A DNA stretch of 64,000 nucleotides from JAIBDK01 sp965261915 (GCA_965261915.1 CBDHDW010000013.1:1426001-1490000); one strand, 5' to 3'; counted from the stretch's first letter, positions 43,685-52,600 are shown. The notes: a model not told the origin generated them from the letters alone. Program-made: numbers and translations.

Positions 43685-43986
43685 TAGTGGGTTTTGGGCG
43701 ATTTTAGCCGAGATTGCCTGAAAATTTATACGAATTATTCGCTGCCGTGAGTTTCGCGCCGACCATTTGGGCTGATTTAACCCGATTTTGTCAATAAATG
43801 TCGAGAATTGCGTAACTTATGCCACCGTCAATTCGGTAGAATTGTTGGTTATTTAGGATTGACGACTGCCTTGTGTATGGATAAAATCCCGCGTCCGCAA
43901 AATTGCGGGGAAAGCTGTTTTCGGGTAACTTGCATGGTATTAAATGCGATTCGGAAATCCCAATTCATGAATGAAAGAATGATAAA
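43685..43986. promoter_or_regulatory. Divergent ispB/rplU control region
   Basis: This 302-bp gap must hold the promoters of ispB (minus) and of rplU-rpmA (plus). A ribosome site AAAGAATGATAAA precedes the rplU ATG loosely. I could not pick clear -35 and -10 pairs by eye. A short frame at 43808-43999 looks like chance. Confidence 0.4.
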
Positions 43987-44415
43987 ATGTACGCAGTAAT
44001 TGAATCTGGCGGAAAACAATACCGAGTTGCCATCGGTGATAAAGTCAAGGTAGAGAAACTGGCCGCATCGGCAGGTGATTCGGTAAATCTGGATCGGGTT
44101 TTGATGATTGCAGATGGCGACAGTGTATCAGTCGGTGCGCCACTGCTGGAAAGCCCGGTTACGGCGACTGTGGTTAGCCACGGCAAAGCATCGAAGATCA
44201 AGGTTTTCAAAATGAAACGGCGTAAGAATTATCGCCGTACCCAGGGCCATCGACAGGACTACACAGAGCTGGAAATTAGCGCAATCGGCGGCGCATCCGC
44301 TACCGAAAAAGCCGTCGCAAAAGAATCAACGGCTAAAAAGCCGACCCATAAAAAGGTTGAAGAATCGGTTGCAGGGGATCATGTCGGTGACGAACAGAAT
44401 GAGTTTACATTCTGA
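43987..44415 (+). CDS. rplU: Ribosomal protein L21, with C-terminal extension
   Basis: Large-subunit protein bL21. Residues 1-103 are canonical: MYAVIESGGKQYRVAIGDKV, then VVSHGKASKIKVFKMKRRKNYRRTQGHRQDYTELEI, which binds 23S rRNA. A further ~40 residues, rich in Ala, Lys, Glu and Thr (EKAVAKESTAKKPTHKKVEESV), extend beyond the usual end near residue 103. Such tails occur in some lineages and are probably disordered. It is co-transcribed with rpmA, 25 bp apart. Confidence 0.97.
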   Translation: MYAVIESGGKQYRVAIGDKVKVEKLAASAGDSVNLDRVLMIADGDSVSVGAPLLESPVTATVVSHGKASKIKVFKMKRRKNYRRTQGHRQDYTELEISAIGGASATEKAVAKESTAKKPTHKKVEESVAGDHVGDEQNEFTF

Positions 44416-44440
44416 AATCAGGATAATCAGGTAAAATACA

Positions 44441-44698
44441 ATGGCACATAAGAAAGCGGGTGGCAGTTCCAGAAACGGCCGTGATTCCGAATCGAAACGG
44501 CTCGGCGTGAAAAAATTTGGTGGTGAGCAGGTTCTCGCGGGCAATATTATTGTTCGTCAACGCGGTACAAAGTTCCACCCGGGTCGAAATACGATGTTGG
44601 GAAAGGATTACACTTTATTCGCAACAGCGCCCGGCAGGGTACTGTTTGAAGTCAAGGGGCGGAACAAAAGGAAGACCGTTAGCATCGTCGCGGAATAA
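44441..44698 (+). CDS. rpmA: Ribosomal protein L27
   Basis: An 85-residue bL27, with the MAHKKAGGSSRNGRDSESKRLGVKKFGG start whose flexible N-terminus reaches the peptidyl-transferase centre, and the NIIVRQRGTKFHPG block. It begins directly with AHKK, so no N-terminal cleavage by Prp is expected, as in other proteobacteria. It lies between rplU and obgE, ending 27 bp before a terminator. Confidence 0.98.
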   Translation: MAHKKAGGSSRNGRDSESKRLGVKKFGGEQVLAGNIIVRQRGTKFHPGRNTMLGKDYTLFATAPGRVLFEVKGRNKRKTVSIVAE

Positions 44699-44724
44699 CC
44701 CGGTACAAACGATTTTGCCCGAAA

Positions 44725-44755
44725 CCCTGCTTTGGCAACGAAGCGGGGTTTTTAT
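44725..44755 (+). terminator. Intrinsic terminator after rpmA
   Basis: CCCTGCTT pairs with AAGCGGGG (one G-T wobble) around an eight-base loop, followed by TTTTTATT. It ends the rplU-rpmA transcript 27 bp after the stop; obgE starts 130 bp further on and so has its own promoter or receives read-through. Confidence 0.8.
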
Positions 44756-44885
44756 TGGGTGATTGACAATAGCGCATCCATCCTCGATTGAGGCGTTGCA
44801 CGCAGAATGATGAAAACCGGTTTACAATCAGCAGATTCCCCAGATTCCCCATTGAAGCCAGCATTGAGATACCTGAGAAGCCGTT

Positions 44886-45947
44886 ATGAAATTCGTTGAC
44901 GAAGCCATAATACGTGTTATCGCCGGAAAAGGCGGTAATGGCTGTATGAGCTTTCTGCGTGAAAAATACCGCCCAAAAGGCGGTCCTGACGGCGGTGACG
45001 GCGGTGACGGCGGCAGCATATTTTTTGTTGGCAATAGTGGTCTGAATACGCTGGCAGATTTTCGATTTGTCAGAGTGTATAAAGCTCGAAGCGGAGAAAG
45101 TGGTGCCGGAAGAGATCGTTTTGGTAAAAAAGGCGACGAGCTGTTTGTTCAGGTGCCGTTGGGCACGATTGTCAGTGATGCCGAAAGCGGCGAGTTTATT
45201 GGTGATGTAACCCACGAAGCAGAGCCGCTTCTGGTAGCGCAGGGCGGTCGGCGCGGGTTGGGCAATGCCAATTTCAAAACCAGTACGAATCGGGCACCGC
45301 GTAAAACCACGTTGGGAAAACCGGGTGACGAAAGACAGCTAAAGCTCGAACTGAAAGTACTGGCCGATGTCGGCTTGCTGGGTCTCCCCAATGCCGGAAA
45401 ATCGACCTTCCTGAGTGCTGTTTCCCAGGCCAGGCCGAAAATTGCAGATTATCCGTTTACGACATTGCATCCACAGTTGGGTGTGGTCGATATAGGTCAT
45501 TCCAGCAGTTTTGTTATTGCCGATATTCCCGGATTAATCGAAGGCGCCGCTTCTGGTGCGGGACTTGGAATACAATTTCTGAAACATCTTAAGCGGACAA
45601 GAATTCTGCTGCATATTGTTGACTGCGCACCATTGGATGGGACTCCGATTGAAGATTCGGTGGGTCAAATTAATACTGAGCTTTCAGCATTTGATGAACA
45701 ACTGGCGGATAAGGAATGCTGGCTGGTTTTGAACAAGATCGATACCATTAGTGAGCAGGCGCTGGTTAATTTGAAGAGTACAGTTGCCCAGGCGCTGAAT
45801 TGGCCGTCTTCAATTTACGCTATTTCCGCGGTTACCGGAAAGGGTTGTGAGCAGTTGATAAACGATATAATGCAACGCTTGGATTTGATCCAGGAAGCGT
45901 TGCAGACCGCGCTGGAAAATCAGCAATCAGCCCACTGTGGATCATGA
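44886..45947 (+). CDS. obgE: Obg-family GTPase ObgE/CgtA
   Basis: A 353-residue ribosome-assembly GTPase that binds the 50S subunit. Residues 1-158 form the glycine-rich Obg fold (KGGNGCMSFLREKYRPKGGPDGGDGG). The G domain follows: G1 GLPNAGKSTFLSAV, switch region DYPFTTLHPQLGVV, G3 DIPGLIEGAA, G4 NKID and G5 SAVTGKG. It lacks the long acidic tail of E. coli ObgE. The proB start lies inside its last codons. Confidence 0.97.
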   Translation: MKFVDEAIIRVIAGKGGNGCMSFLREKYRPKGGPDGGDGGDGGSIFFVGNSGLNTLADFRFVRVYKARSGESGAGRDRFGKKGDELFVQVPLGTIVSDAESGEFIGDVTHEAEPLLVAQGGRRGLGNANFKTSTNRAPRKTTLGKPGDERQLKLELKVLADVGLLGLPNAGKSTFLSAVSQARPKIADYPFTTLHPQLGVVDIGHSSSFVIADIPGLIEGAASGAGLGIQFLKHLKRTRILLHIVDCAPLDGTPIEDSVGQINTELSAFDEQLADKECWLVLNKIDTISEQALVNLKSTVAQALNWPSSIYAISAVTGKGCEQLINDIMQRLDLIQEALQTALENQQSAHCGS

Positions 45948-47100
45948 AACGTTAACAGCGCGACAAAATAGATTGAATACTCGGAAATCATTAACCGGTA
46001 CGAATCGGTGGGTTGTGAAAGTCGGCACCTCTTTGTTGACAGATTCAACTTCCGGTATACGCCGATCAGCCATCGACTCATGGGTTGAACAGATTGCGCA
46101 ACTCAAGGCTTCAGGTCTGGAGATTGTGCTGGTGTCATCAGGCTCAATTGCTGAGGGAATGCGCCGTCTGGGTTGGGATAAACGGCCCGGCGAAGTCCAT
46201 CGGCTTCAGACTGCTGCGGCTGTTGGGCAAATGGGCTTAGTACACCGTTATGAAGCGTCTTTCAAGGCGCAGAAAATCATCACCGCGCAGATTCTGTTAA
46301 CACACGCGGACCTGGCAAATCGTCAGCGTTATTTGAATGCCCGCAACACGCTACGGGAACTGCTCAACCTGGGTGTGGTGCCCATTGTGAATGAAAATGA
46401 TGCGGTGGTGAATGAAGAAATTCGCTTTGGTGACAATGATACGCTGGCAGCGCTTGCCGCCAATCTGGTTGAAGCAGAGTGTCTGGTTTTGCTGACTGAC
46501 CAGGACGGCTTATTTGATTCCGATCCGAGCAAATCTGAAACCGCCAAACTGATCAGTTACGGCAAGGCAGATGACGCGGATTTGTTGCAAATGGCGGGTG
46601 ATGCGGGGGAGTCTGGACAAGGCGGAATGCGGACAAAAATTCAGGCCGCTCAAAAGGCTTCCGCTTCCGGTGCAACCACGGTGATTGTTGCCGGCAAGGA
46701 AGAAAATGTACTGCTTCGGCTACGCGCCGGAGAGCAGCTGGGTACGTTACTGCGCCCAGGAAGTGAAAGACTGGCGGCGCGAAAGCAGTGGTTGGCCGGT
46801 CAATTGCGAGGCAACGGTAAACTGGTTTTGGACGACGGTGCGGTAGAGGTGCTGCGCACCCAGGGCAGAAGCCTTTTACCGATCGGCGTTACTGGGGTTG
46901 AGGGCTCGTTTACGCGGGGTGAAATCGTCATATGCGTTGATCTTGCCAACAACGAAATTGCCCGTGGACTAACGAACTACCATTCCGATGAGGCGCGAAA
47001 AATCATCGGTCTGGCAAGTAACCAGATTGAACCCGTGCTCGGATACAGCGGCGAGAGTGAGCTGATTCACCGCGATAATATCGCCGTAACGGCGTTGTGA
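45937..47100 (+). CDS. proB: Glutamate 5-kinase
   Basis: A 387-residue enzyme for the first step of proline synthesis. Residues ~22-270 are the amino-acid kinase domain (VVKVGTSLLTD, VLVSSGSIAEGMRRLG, IVNENDAVVNEEIRFGDNDTLAALAA, LTDQDGLFDSDPS). Residues ~295-385 are a PUA domain (GNGKLVLDDGAVEVLRTQGRSLLPIGVTG). The GTG start overlaps obgE by 11 bases, which implies coupling. An N-terminal extension of ~20 residues precedes the kinase core. Feedback inhibition by proline is usual in the family. proA is not in the window. Confidence 0.96.
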   Translation: MDHETLTARQNRLNTRKSLTGTNRWVVKVGTSLLTDSTSGIRRSAIDSWVEQIAQLKASGLEIVLVSSGSIAEGMRRLGWDKRPGEVHRLQTAAAVGQMGLVHRYEASFKAQKIITAQILLTHADLANRQRYLNARNTLRELLNLGVVPIVNENDAVVNEEIRFGDNDTLAALAANLVEAECLVLLTDQDGLFDSDPSKSETAKLISYGKADDADLLQMAGDAGESGQGGMRTKIQAAQKASASGATTVIVAGKEENVLLRLRAGEQLGTLLRPGSERLAARKQWLAGQLRGNGKLVLDDGAVEVLRTQGRSLLPIGVTGVEGSFTRGEIVICVDLANNEIARGLTNYHSDEARKIIGLASNQIEPVLGYSGESELIHRDNIAVTAL

Positions 47101-47128
47101 CCGACCGTTACGGCAGCAAAGCCGGAAA

Positions 47129-47395
47129 TCAGGCAGAAATGGCCTTTAAACGTGAGTTCAGGCGTGATTTAAGTCGAGCGCCGCGATTGCGGTGGTGCAG
47201 TCCCTTGGAGGTTGCGCTGTCAATCTTTGAAGTGGTCTCACGATATGCGGCAGTTGCCGCATCTTTGTCGTTGTCAGAGATCAGTCTCAGCAATTTCTTG
47301 ATGGATGAACGCAGCGATGAACGCTGGCTCATGTTATGGACGCGGCGTCGGGTATTTTGCCGGGCTCTTTTTCGTGCCTGGGGTGAATTTGCCAA
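47129..47395 (-). CDS. rpsT: Ribosomal protein S20, UUG start
   Basis: An 88-residue bS20 (ANSPQARKRARQNTRRRVHNMSQRSSLRSSIKK), all-helical, binding 16S rRNA. The start codon is TTG at 47395-47393; the E. coli gene also begins with UUG, which takes part in its translational autocontrol. The gene is divergent from murJ and converges on proB, the standard gammaproteobacterial arrangement. The 187-bp gap to murJ carries both promoters. Confidence 0.96.
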   Translation of the reverse strand: MANSPQARKRARQNTRRRVHNMSQRSSLRSSIKKLLRLISDNDKDAATAAYRETTSKIDSATSKGLHHRNRGARLKSRLNSRLKAISA

Positions 47396-47582
47396 GATTT
47401 TTCCTCTATGCGGGGAGTCAGATTACGGACGCGGGAATATCGGCAATTTCTCGGCTAATGTCAAGCGTAACAGACTGATTTATGACGCATTTTATGACCT
47501 GTCTGATGACTTTTTAAAGAGTCAGGTTTTGCACAGTTTAGATTACCCGAACGACGAGTCTCCGGCTCGCTGATTTCTGCCA

Positions 47583-49160
47583 ATGCCGGAAAATATTCTC
47601 AAATCTGTGTCTACGATTGCTTCAATGACCCTGTTATCCCGAATCAGCGGATTGATTCGGGATGTTATGTTCGCCAACATCCTCGGCGACAAGGCCGCGG
47701 CGGACATATTTTTTGTTGCTTTTCGGATACCCAATTTCTTCCGCAGAATTTTTGGCGAAGGCGCGTTCGCAGCGGCGTTTATACCGGTATTTACCGAGTA
47801 TCGCGAACACCACAGCGAGTCTGAAACGAATGGCTTCGTGCAGTTGATGATCGGCCGGCTTGGCGTTATTCTGATGGCTACCGTGGCGCTGTGTTTTGTT
47901 TTTGCGCCCTATCTGGTGGCTACCCTGGCGACCGGATTTCTCGATCATCCTGAGAAATACGCACTGACTGTCCAGTCCACCCGAATCACCTTGCCGTATA
48001 TCTTTTTTATCTCATTTGTCGCCATGTCGGCGGCAATGTTAAATACCTGCGGCCGATTTGCCGCCCCCGCAGCAACCCCGATTCTGCTTAATATCTGTTT
48101 GATTTCGGCGGCAGTTTTACTGGTTCCGCAGATGCAGTATTCGCCGATAGCACTATCCATAGGCGTTTTCATTGCAGGTTTCGTTCAGCTCATATTCCAG
48201 TTGCCGTTTTTAAGAAAACAGGGGCTGACAATGAAGCCTCGGCTGCGCGCGCGAGCACAAGACAAAGTAGCCAGTGAAGGGGTATCGAAAGTGTTTGGCC
48301 TGATGCTTCCGGCCATACTGGGGGTCTCGGTGGCGCAGATTAATGTCATCGTTAATACCATTCTGGCGTCGTTTTTAATCACGGGCAGTATTTCATGGCT
48401 TTACTATTCCGATCGCTTAATGGAATTTCCGGTCGGCGTTTTCGGGATAGCGCTTGCCACGGCTTTTTTACCGCATTTGTCTAAAATCCATCAACAGGAC
48501 AAGACCGATTTATTCCCAAAAACACTGGATTGGGGAGCGCGATGGGTATTTCTGGTTTGTATTCCCAGCACTGCGGCACTCATTCTGCTTGCGGAACCGA
48601 TGGTATCGACAATCTACTTTCACGGTGACTTTACCGAAAATGGCGTAAAGATGACCGCCTTCAGTCTTATCGCCTATGCCATCGGCATGAGTGCGATTGT
48701 CATGGTGAAGGTTTTGGCCCCCGGGTTTTATGCCCGGCAGAACACAAAAACGCCGGTTCGTGTGGCCATGGCCTCGCTGGTTTTGAATATGGTATTTTGT
48801 TTGCTCCTGATCATGCCGTTTAAGCATGTCGGGCTTGCTCTGGCAACCAGTGCTTCATCAATATTCAATGCGGTAGTGTTGTTCATTTTATTGCGTAAGG
48901 AAGGCCATTTTGTGCTGCAGCCGGGTTGGTGGACATTGTTCGCACGGCTCACTATTGCGACTTTAATGATGTGTTTATTGTTGTCGTGGTTTCGCGGCGA
49001 GCGCGAGCTATGGTTGACGGTATCTGTCTGGCAACGGGTATTAAAATTGTCCGGCCTGGTGTTTGTCGGCGGGGTTGTTTATCTGGCTTCGTTATGGATT
49101 CTGGGGTTGCGAATTGAAAAACTTAAATTGCCGGTTCATCACACGGATTCAATTTCATGA
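47583..49160 (+). CDS. murJ: Lipid II flippase
   Basis: A 525-residue MOP-superfamily protein with 13-14 helices that flips lipid II for peptidoglycan synthesis. Landmarks are TLLSRISGLIRDVMFANILG at the N-terminus, FRIPNFFRRIFGEGAFAAAFIPVF, and FYARQNTKTPVRVAMASL near residue 382. The stop overlaps the ribF start by ATGA. Length matches MurJ of E. coli (511). Confidence 0.96.
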   Translation: MPENILKSVSTIASMTLLSRISGLIRDVMFANILGDKAAADIFFVAFRIPNFFRRIFGEGAFAAAFIPVFTEYREHHSESETNGFVQLMIGRLGVILMATVALCFVFAPYLVATLATGFLDHPEKYALTVQSTRITLPYIFFISFVAMSAAMLNTCGRFAAPAATPILLNICLISAAVLLVPQMQYSPIALSIGVFIAGFVQLIFQLPFLRKQGLTMKPRLRARAQDKVASEGVSKVFGLMLPAILGVSVAQINVIVNTILASFLITGSISWLYYSDRLMEFPVGVFGIALATAFLPHLSKIHQQDKTDLFPKTLDWGARWVFLVCIPSTAALILLAEPMVSTIYFHGDFTENGVKMTAFSLIAYAIGMSAIVMVKVLAPGFYARQNTKTPVRVAMASLVLNMVFCLLLIMPFKHVGLALATSASSIFNAVVLFILLRKEGHFVLQPGWWTLFARLTIATLMMCLLLSWFRGERELWLTVSVWQRVLKLSGLVFVGGVVYLASLWILGLRIEKLKLPVHHTDSIS

Positions 49161-50092
49161 AACTTCTTAGAACGCCCAACCATAACGCGTTTCAACAATC
49201 CGGTTGTGTTCTTACAATAGGTGATTTTGATGCGGTGCATCTTGGGCATCAAAAAATGATCAGCCGTCTGGTCGAAAAAGGCGGTGAATTGAATCTGCCC
49301 GCAGTGCTTATGAGTTTTGCGCCGAGTCCAGAAGCCTATTTTCGAAAATCCGATGCGGCACCGAGACTGACCTCAATCAGCGAACAGTATTTTGCGCTGT
49401 CAGGAAGCGGCATCGACACCTTGCTGGTACTGCCGTTTAATCGGCAACTTGCCAATACCGCAGCGCCCCAATTCATTGATCAATATCTGCTGTCTGCGCT
49501 GAATGTCCGATATTTACTGGTCGGCGACGACTTCAGGTTTGGTAAAGATCGATCAGGCGATTTCGCTTTGCTGGCCGACGCTGGGAAAAAATCGGGATTT
49601 GATTTAGAGCAGATGACCACCGTTGAACTGGAGGGAGAACGGATCAGCAGTACACGGGTCAGGGCGTTTTTGAATGAAGGAAACCTGCAATCAGCGGCAA
49701 AAATGCTGGGCAGAAACTATTCCATGACCGGCCGTGTTGCGCATGGTGATAAAAGAGGGCGTGAATGGGGTTTTCCGACACTGAATATTCCGCTGCGCCG
49801 GACGCCGCCATTGACAGGCGTATTTGCGGTTTTGGTCAAAATTGAAAACGGCGGCACCATTTCAGGAGTCGCTAATCTTGGAACCAGGCCAACGGTGGAT
49901 GGCATGCGAACGCTGTTGGAAGTGCATCTGTTTGAATTTGATGCCGAAATTTACGGTCACAGAATTTGTGTCGAATTTATGGAAAAAATACGTCATGAGC
50001 AAAAATTTGATTCTTTTGAACTGCTGCAGAAACAAATTTTTCAGGATTGTGAATCAGCAAAAGCGATACTTTCCAACCGGCTTGAAGGATGA
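49157..50092 (+). CDS. ribF: Bifunctional riboflavin kinase / FMN adenylyltransferase
   Basis: A 311-residue enzyme making FMN and FAD. The N-terminal adenylyltransferase shows LTIGDFDAVHLGHQKMISRL (nucleotidyltransferase HxGH) and the ISSTRVR motif near residue 155. The C-terminal kinase domain begins at GRNYSMTGRVAHGDKRGREWGFPTLNI (the GxPTAN-like motif reads FPTLNI). It overlaps murJ by four bases and lspA by four bases. In most relatives ileS separates ribF from lspA; here it is absent. Confidence 0.96.
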   Translation: MKLLRTPNHNAFQQSGCVLTIGDFDAVHLGHQKMISRLVEKGGELNLPAVLMSFAPSPEAYFRKSDAAPRLTSISEQYFALSGSGIDTLLVLPFNRQLANTAAPQFIDQYLLSALNVRYLLVGDDFRFGKDRSGDFALLADAGKKSGFDLEQMTTVELEGERISSTRVRAFLNEGNLQSAAKMLGRNYSMTGRVAHGDKRGREWGFPTLNIPLRRTPPLTGVFAVLVKIENGGTISGVANLGTRPTVDGMRTLLEVHLFEFDAEIYGHRICVEFMEKIRHEQKFDSFELLQKQIFQDCESAKAILSNRLEG

Positions 50093-50586
50093 AAAATTCG
50101 ATACCGCGATATCTGGGTTATTTGGCCGTCAGCGCTGTTATAATCGTACTCGATCAGGTCACCAAAACCATTGCGTACAAACAGTTGTTCGGGCAGCAGC
50201 CGGTTGATGTGTTACCGGTATTACAATGGGCATTGGTTTTTAATCGCGGAGCCGCCTTTGGTTTTCTCAATCAGGCCGGTGGCTTTCAGCACTATCTGTT
50301 TTCTTCCCTGGCCGTGGTTATGGCGATTATTATCGTCATTTGGCTTTGGCGGATTTATATGGAAAACACGATTCTGGCGATAGGGCTGGTGTTGGTGTTG
50401 GCGGGTGCCATCGGCAATCTGATTGATCGAATTCAATTTCGCTACGTTATCGATTTCATCAATCTGCACTATGGTGACTGGTATTTTCCAGCCTTCAACG
50501 TTGCCGATATGGCGATTACATTCGGTGCCGTTTTCCTGATCATAGACACAGTTTGGCTCGGGCGAGAAGCGTCGATCTCTTCATAA
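50089..50586 (+). CDS. lspA: Lipoprotein signal peptidase
   Basis: A 165-residue inner-membrane aspartic peptidase with four helices that removes signal peptides from prolipoproteins. The family boxes are LDQVTK, NRGAAFGFL, GAIGNLIDRI (first catalytic Asp) and YFPAFNVADMAI (second catalytic Asp). ATG overlaps the ribF stop. Target of globomycin in other species. Confidence 0.97.
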   Translation: MKNSIPRYLGYLAVSAVIIVLDQVTKTIAYKQLFGQQPVDVLPVLQWALVFNRGAAFGFLNQAGGFQHYLFSSLAVVMAIIIVIWLWRIYMENTILAIGLVLVLAGAIGNLIDRIQFRYVIDFINLHYGDWYFPAFNVADMAITFGAVFLIIDTVWLGREASISS

Positions 50587-50605
50587 CTGAACAGGCAAAC
50601 TGCAT

Positions 50606-51550
50606 ATGCACATAAACAACGAATTAGATGTGGTGCTGGCCAACCCTCGCGGGTTTTGTGCTGGTGTGGACAGAGCAATAGAAATTGTTGAAAGAGCGCT
50701 GCAAGCGTTCGGTGCGCCTATCTATGTTCGTCATGAAGTCGTCCATAATAAATTTGTCGTCGGCAATCTGCGCGATAAAGGCGCGGTATTCGTCGATGAA
50801 CTGGACCAGGTTCCAGCAGATGCCACCGTAATTTTTTCTGCTCATGGCGTGTCGCAGGCGATCCGGGCTGAGGCGAAAACGAGAAATCTGACGGTGTTTG
50901 ATGCCACGTGCCCTTTGGTAACCAAAGTCCACATGGAAGTGAAAAAGTATCGTGATCAAGGGCTTGAAATTTTGCTCATCGGCCATGCAGGGCATCCCGA
51001 AGTCGAGGGAACCATGGGCCAGGCCGATGGCGGAATCCGGTTAATTGAAACGGTCAGTGAGGTTGAATCCCTGCAGGTTGCCGATGCGGCGAAACTGGCT
51101 TATGTCAGTCAGACAACGTTATCAATGGACGACACAGCTAAAATAGTGGATGCACTGCGAATACGGTTCCCGCAAATCCGGGGCCCCAGAAAGGATGATA
51201 TTTGTTATGCCACACAGAATCGACAGGACGCGGTGAAGACAATGGTGGATCGCTGCGATATCGTGTTTGTCGTCGGCTCGCCAAACAGTTCAAATTCAAA
51301 CCGACTGAGAGAAATCGCGGAGTTACGCAAGGTGCCGGCATATCTGATAGACGGGCCTGAAGAAATTGATGATGACTGGCTGGCAGGGAAAAATGTTGCC
51401 GGCGTTACCGCCGGGGCATCTGCGCCCGAATCATTGGTTACACGGGTTGTTGAGCGATTGAATTCGGGCAATAAGGTTGCGGTTGAAATTTCAGGTCCAA
51501 AAGAAAAAATAGCATTTTCATTGCCGCTGGAACTGCGGCGTAATGGCTGA
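50606..51550 (+). CDS. ispH: 4-hydroxy-3-methylbut-2-enyl diphosphate reductase
   Basis: A 314-residue [4Fe-4S] enzyme, last step of the MEP isoprenoid pathway. The three cluster cysteines are in PRGFCAGVDRAI, DATCPLVTK and DDICYATQNRQ. Substrate-binding blocks include HEVVHNKFVV, IFSAHGVSQ, GHAGHPEVEGTMGQ and GSPNSSNSNRL. It follows lspA by 19 bp; the fkpB gene usually found between them is missing. It converges with the pilin gene. Confidence 0.97.
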   Translation: MHINNELDVVLANPRGFCAGVDRAIEIVERALQAFGAPIYVRHEVVHNKFVVGNLRDKGAVFVDELDQVPADATVIFSAHGVSQAIRAEAKTRNLTVFDATCPLVTKVHMEVKKYRDQGLEILLIGHAGHPEVEGTMGQADGGIRLIETVSEVESLQVADAAKLAYVSQTTLSMDDTAKIVDALRIRFPQIRGPRKDDICYATQNRQDAVKTMVDRCDIVFVVGSPNSSNSNRLREIAELRKVPAYLIDGPEEIDDDWLAGKNVAGVTAGASAPESLVTRVVERLNSGNKVAVEISGPKEKIAFSLPLELRRNG

Positions 51551-51556
51551 ACGATT

Positions 51557-52066
51557 TTACTTCCAGCAGTCTGGATTAGAAATTGGAGTTCCGCCAACCG
51601 GTTGTTTGGTGGCTTGCTGCGTGCCTCTGGAATTTAATGTAAAACTGCTGCATTCGCTATCATTCGCCTGGCTCCTGATCGGATTGGGCGTTGCAATAAT
51701 CTTTACACATTCGCGTAATCCTGAAGCGTCACACGGCAACAGCGTTAGTAGGTAGAGGGGGCGATCGTACTCGTCCTTGTCCTCGCTCGCCATTTGGTCC
51801 AGACGCGGGTTTATGGTGACATAGCCCAGCCTGGTAACATCCGAGGTATAAGTTCCGCCGAAATTACCGTAGAACAAGGCTTGTTTAGCCATGACATCCT
51901 GCAGTGAACCGGTGGCATCACTTCTTCTGGTGTGCTGGGCAAACTCTCGATACTGCGGCACCGCGATGGCGGCGAGAATGGCAATAACCGTTACCGTGAT
52001 CATTAATTCGACCAGCGTAAAGCCGTTGATGGATTTTTTGGTGGATTTTTGTTTAGCTGTGGTCAT
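51557..52066 (-). CDS. Type IV pilin-like protein (PilE type)
   Basis: A 169-residue pilin. The leader is short and basic (MTTAKQKSTKKSING), the PilD cleavage site precedes FTLVELMITVTVIAILAAIAVPQYREF, and the mature protein carries Glu5, needed for assembly. The C-terminus has two cysteines (DSECSSF and NPDCWK) that could form the D-region disulphide. I chose ATG 52066 because the leader begins there; the open frame extends upstream without pilin sequence. It converges with ispH, where a PilE-type minor pilin gene is often found in gammaproteobacteria. It may act in pilus assembly, DNA uptake or secretion. Confidence 0.88.
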   Translation of the reverse strand: MTTAKQKSTKKSINGFTLVELMITVTVIAILAAIAVPQYREFAQHTRRSDATGSLQDVMAKQALFYGNFGGTYTSDVTRLGYVTINPRLDQMASEDKDEYDRPLYLLTLLPCDASGLRECVKIIATPNPIRSQANDSECSSFTLNSRGTQQATKQPVGGTPISNPDCWK

Positions 52067-52206
52067 GTCAATCTGTATTATGCGCTTGTCAACACCAAAG
52101 CTCAAATGCCCCCTTTTTTTGTATTCATTAAAGCGATTTGACTGGATTCCTGCCTCCGAGACTGTGCAAAAACCCAACATTCGTCTTTCCTAACCCCCCT
52201 GCCCCC

Positions 52207-52246
52207 CTTATCAGGGGGGAATTGAGTGGAAAGTCCCCCTGATAAG
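52207..52246. repeat. REP/MITE-like G/C-run hairpin
   Basis: CTTATCAGGGGGGA and TCCCCCTGATAAG form an inverted repeat around a 13-base loop, with further C-runs (CCCCCCTGCCCCCC) to its left at 52190-52206. Such C/G-run palindromes are scattered intergenic repeats in many genomes. Here the hairpin lies at the broken end of the DUF1111 remnant. Confidence 0.6.
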
Positions 52247-52600
52247 ATACTGTGTCGATCAGCTGGAGACAACTTTTGATATTTCTCTCTCGACGTACCC
52301 GCTTCACCATCATGCCAGAGAATGGCTTCCTGAATCGTTTTCGCGCGCCCATCGTGTAAAAACCCGATATCGGGGTGAACGGATTTGGCCAAATCTTCGC
52401 CCATATCATGCAAAAGCATATCGGAACACGGCCAGATCATCTGATTTCCAAATTCATTTGCAGTTTCAAAACTATCAGGCGTTTTATAGCCGGGTCTGTG
52501 ACAGGATGCGCACCCGATATTGTTAAATTTTTCACCGTCTGAAGCGATGTAATCTATGAGACTTTGGGCCACCGGCCATGCATTAAATATCTCGGCCAGC
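52241..52600 (-). pseudogene. DUF1111 / di-haem thiol-oxidoreductase-like C-terminal remnant
   Basis: The minus strand reads AEIFNAWPVAQSL-like sequence, then IGCASCHRPGY (a haem c CxxCH motif), SDMLLHDMGEDLAKS, GFLHDGRAKTIQEAILWHDGEA and KLSPADRHSIL. These are the last blocks of DUF1111 di-haem cytochrome c peroxidase-like proteins. The first haem domain is absent, and the end is replaced by the G/C-run hairpin. The upstream end overlaps the last codons of the DAO-type oxidase in another frame, so a deletion has joined the two. No signal peptide remains. Confidence 0.75.

Noticed and set aside
47097..47573. 158-codon plus-strand frame opposite rpsT
   Set aside because: It is antisense to the clear S20 gene and has no family resemblance.
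51543..51755. Short plus-strand frame after ispH
   Set aside because: It runs opposite the end of the pilin gene and has no recognisable sequence.
52190..52246. C/G-run hairpin as an intrinsic terminator for the oxidase
   Set aside because: There is no T-run after it on either strand.
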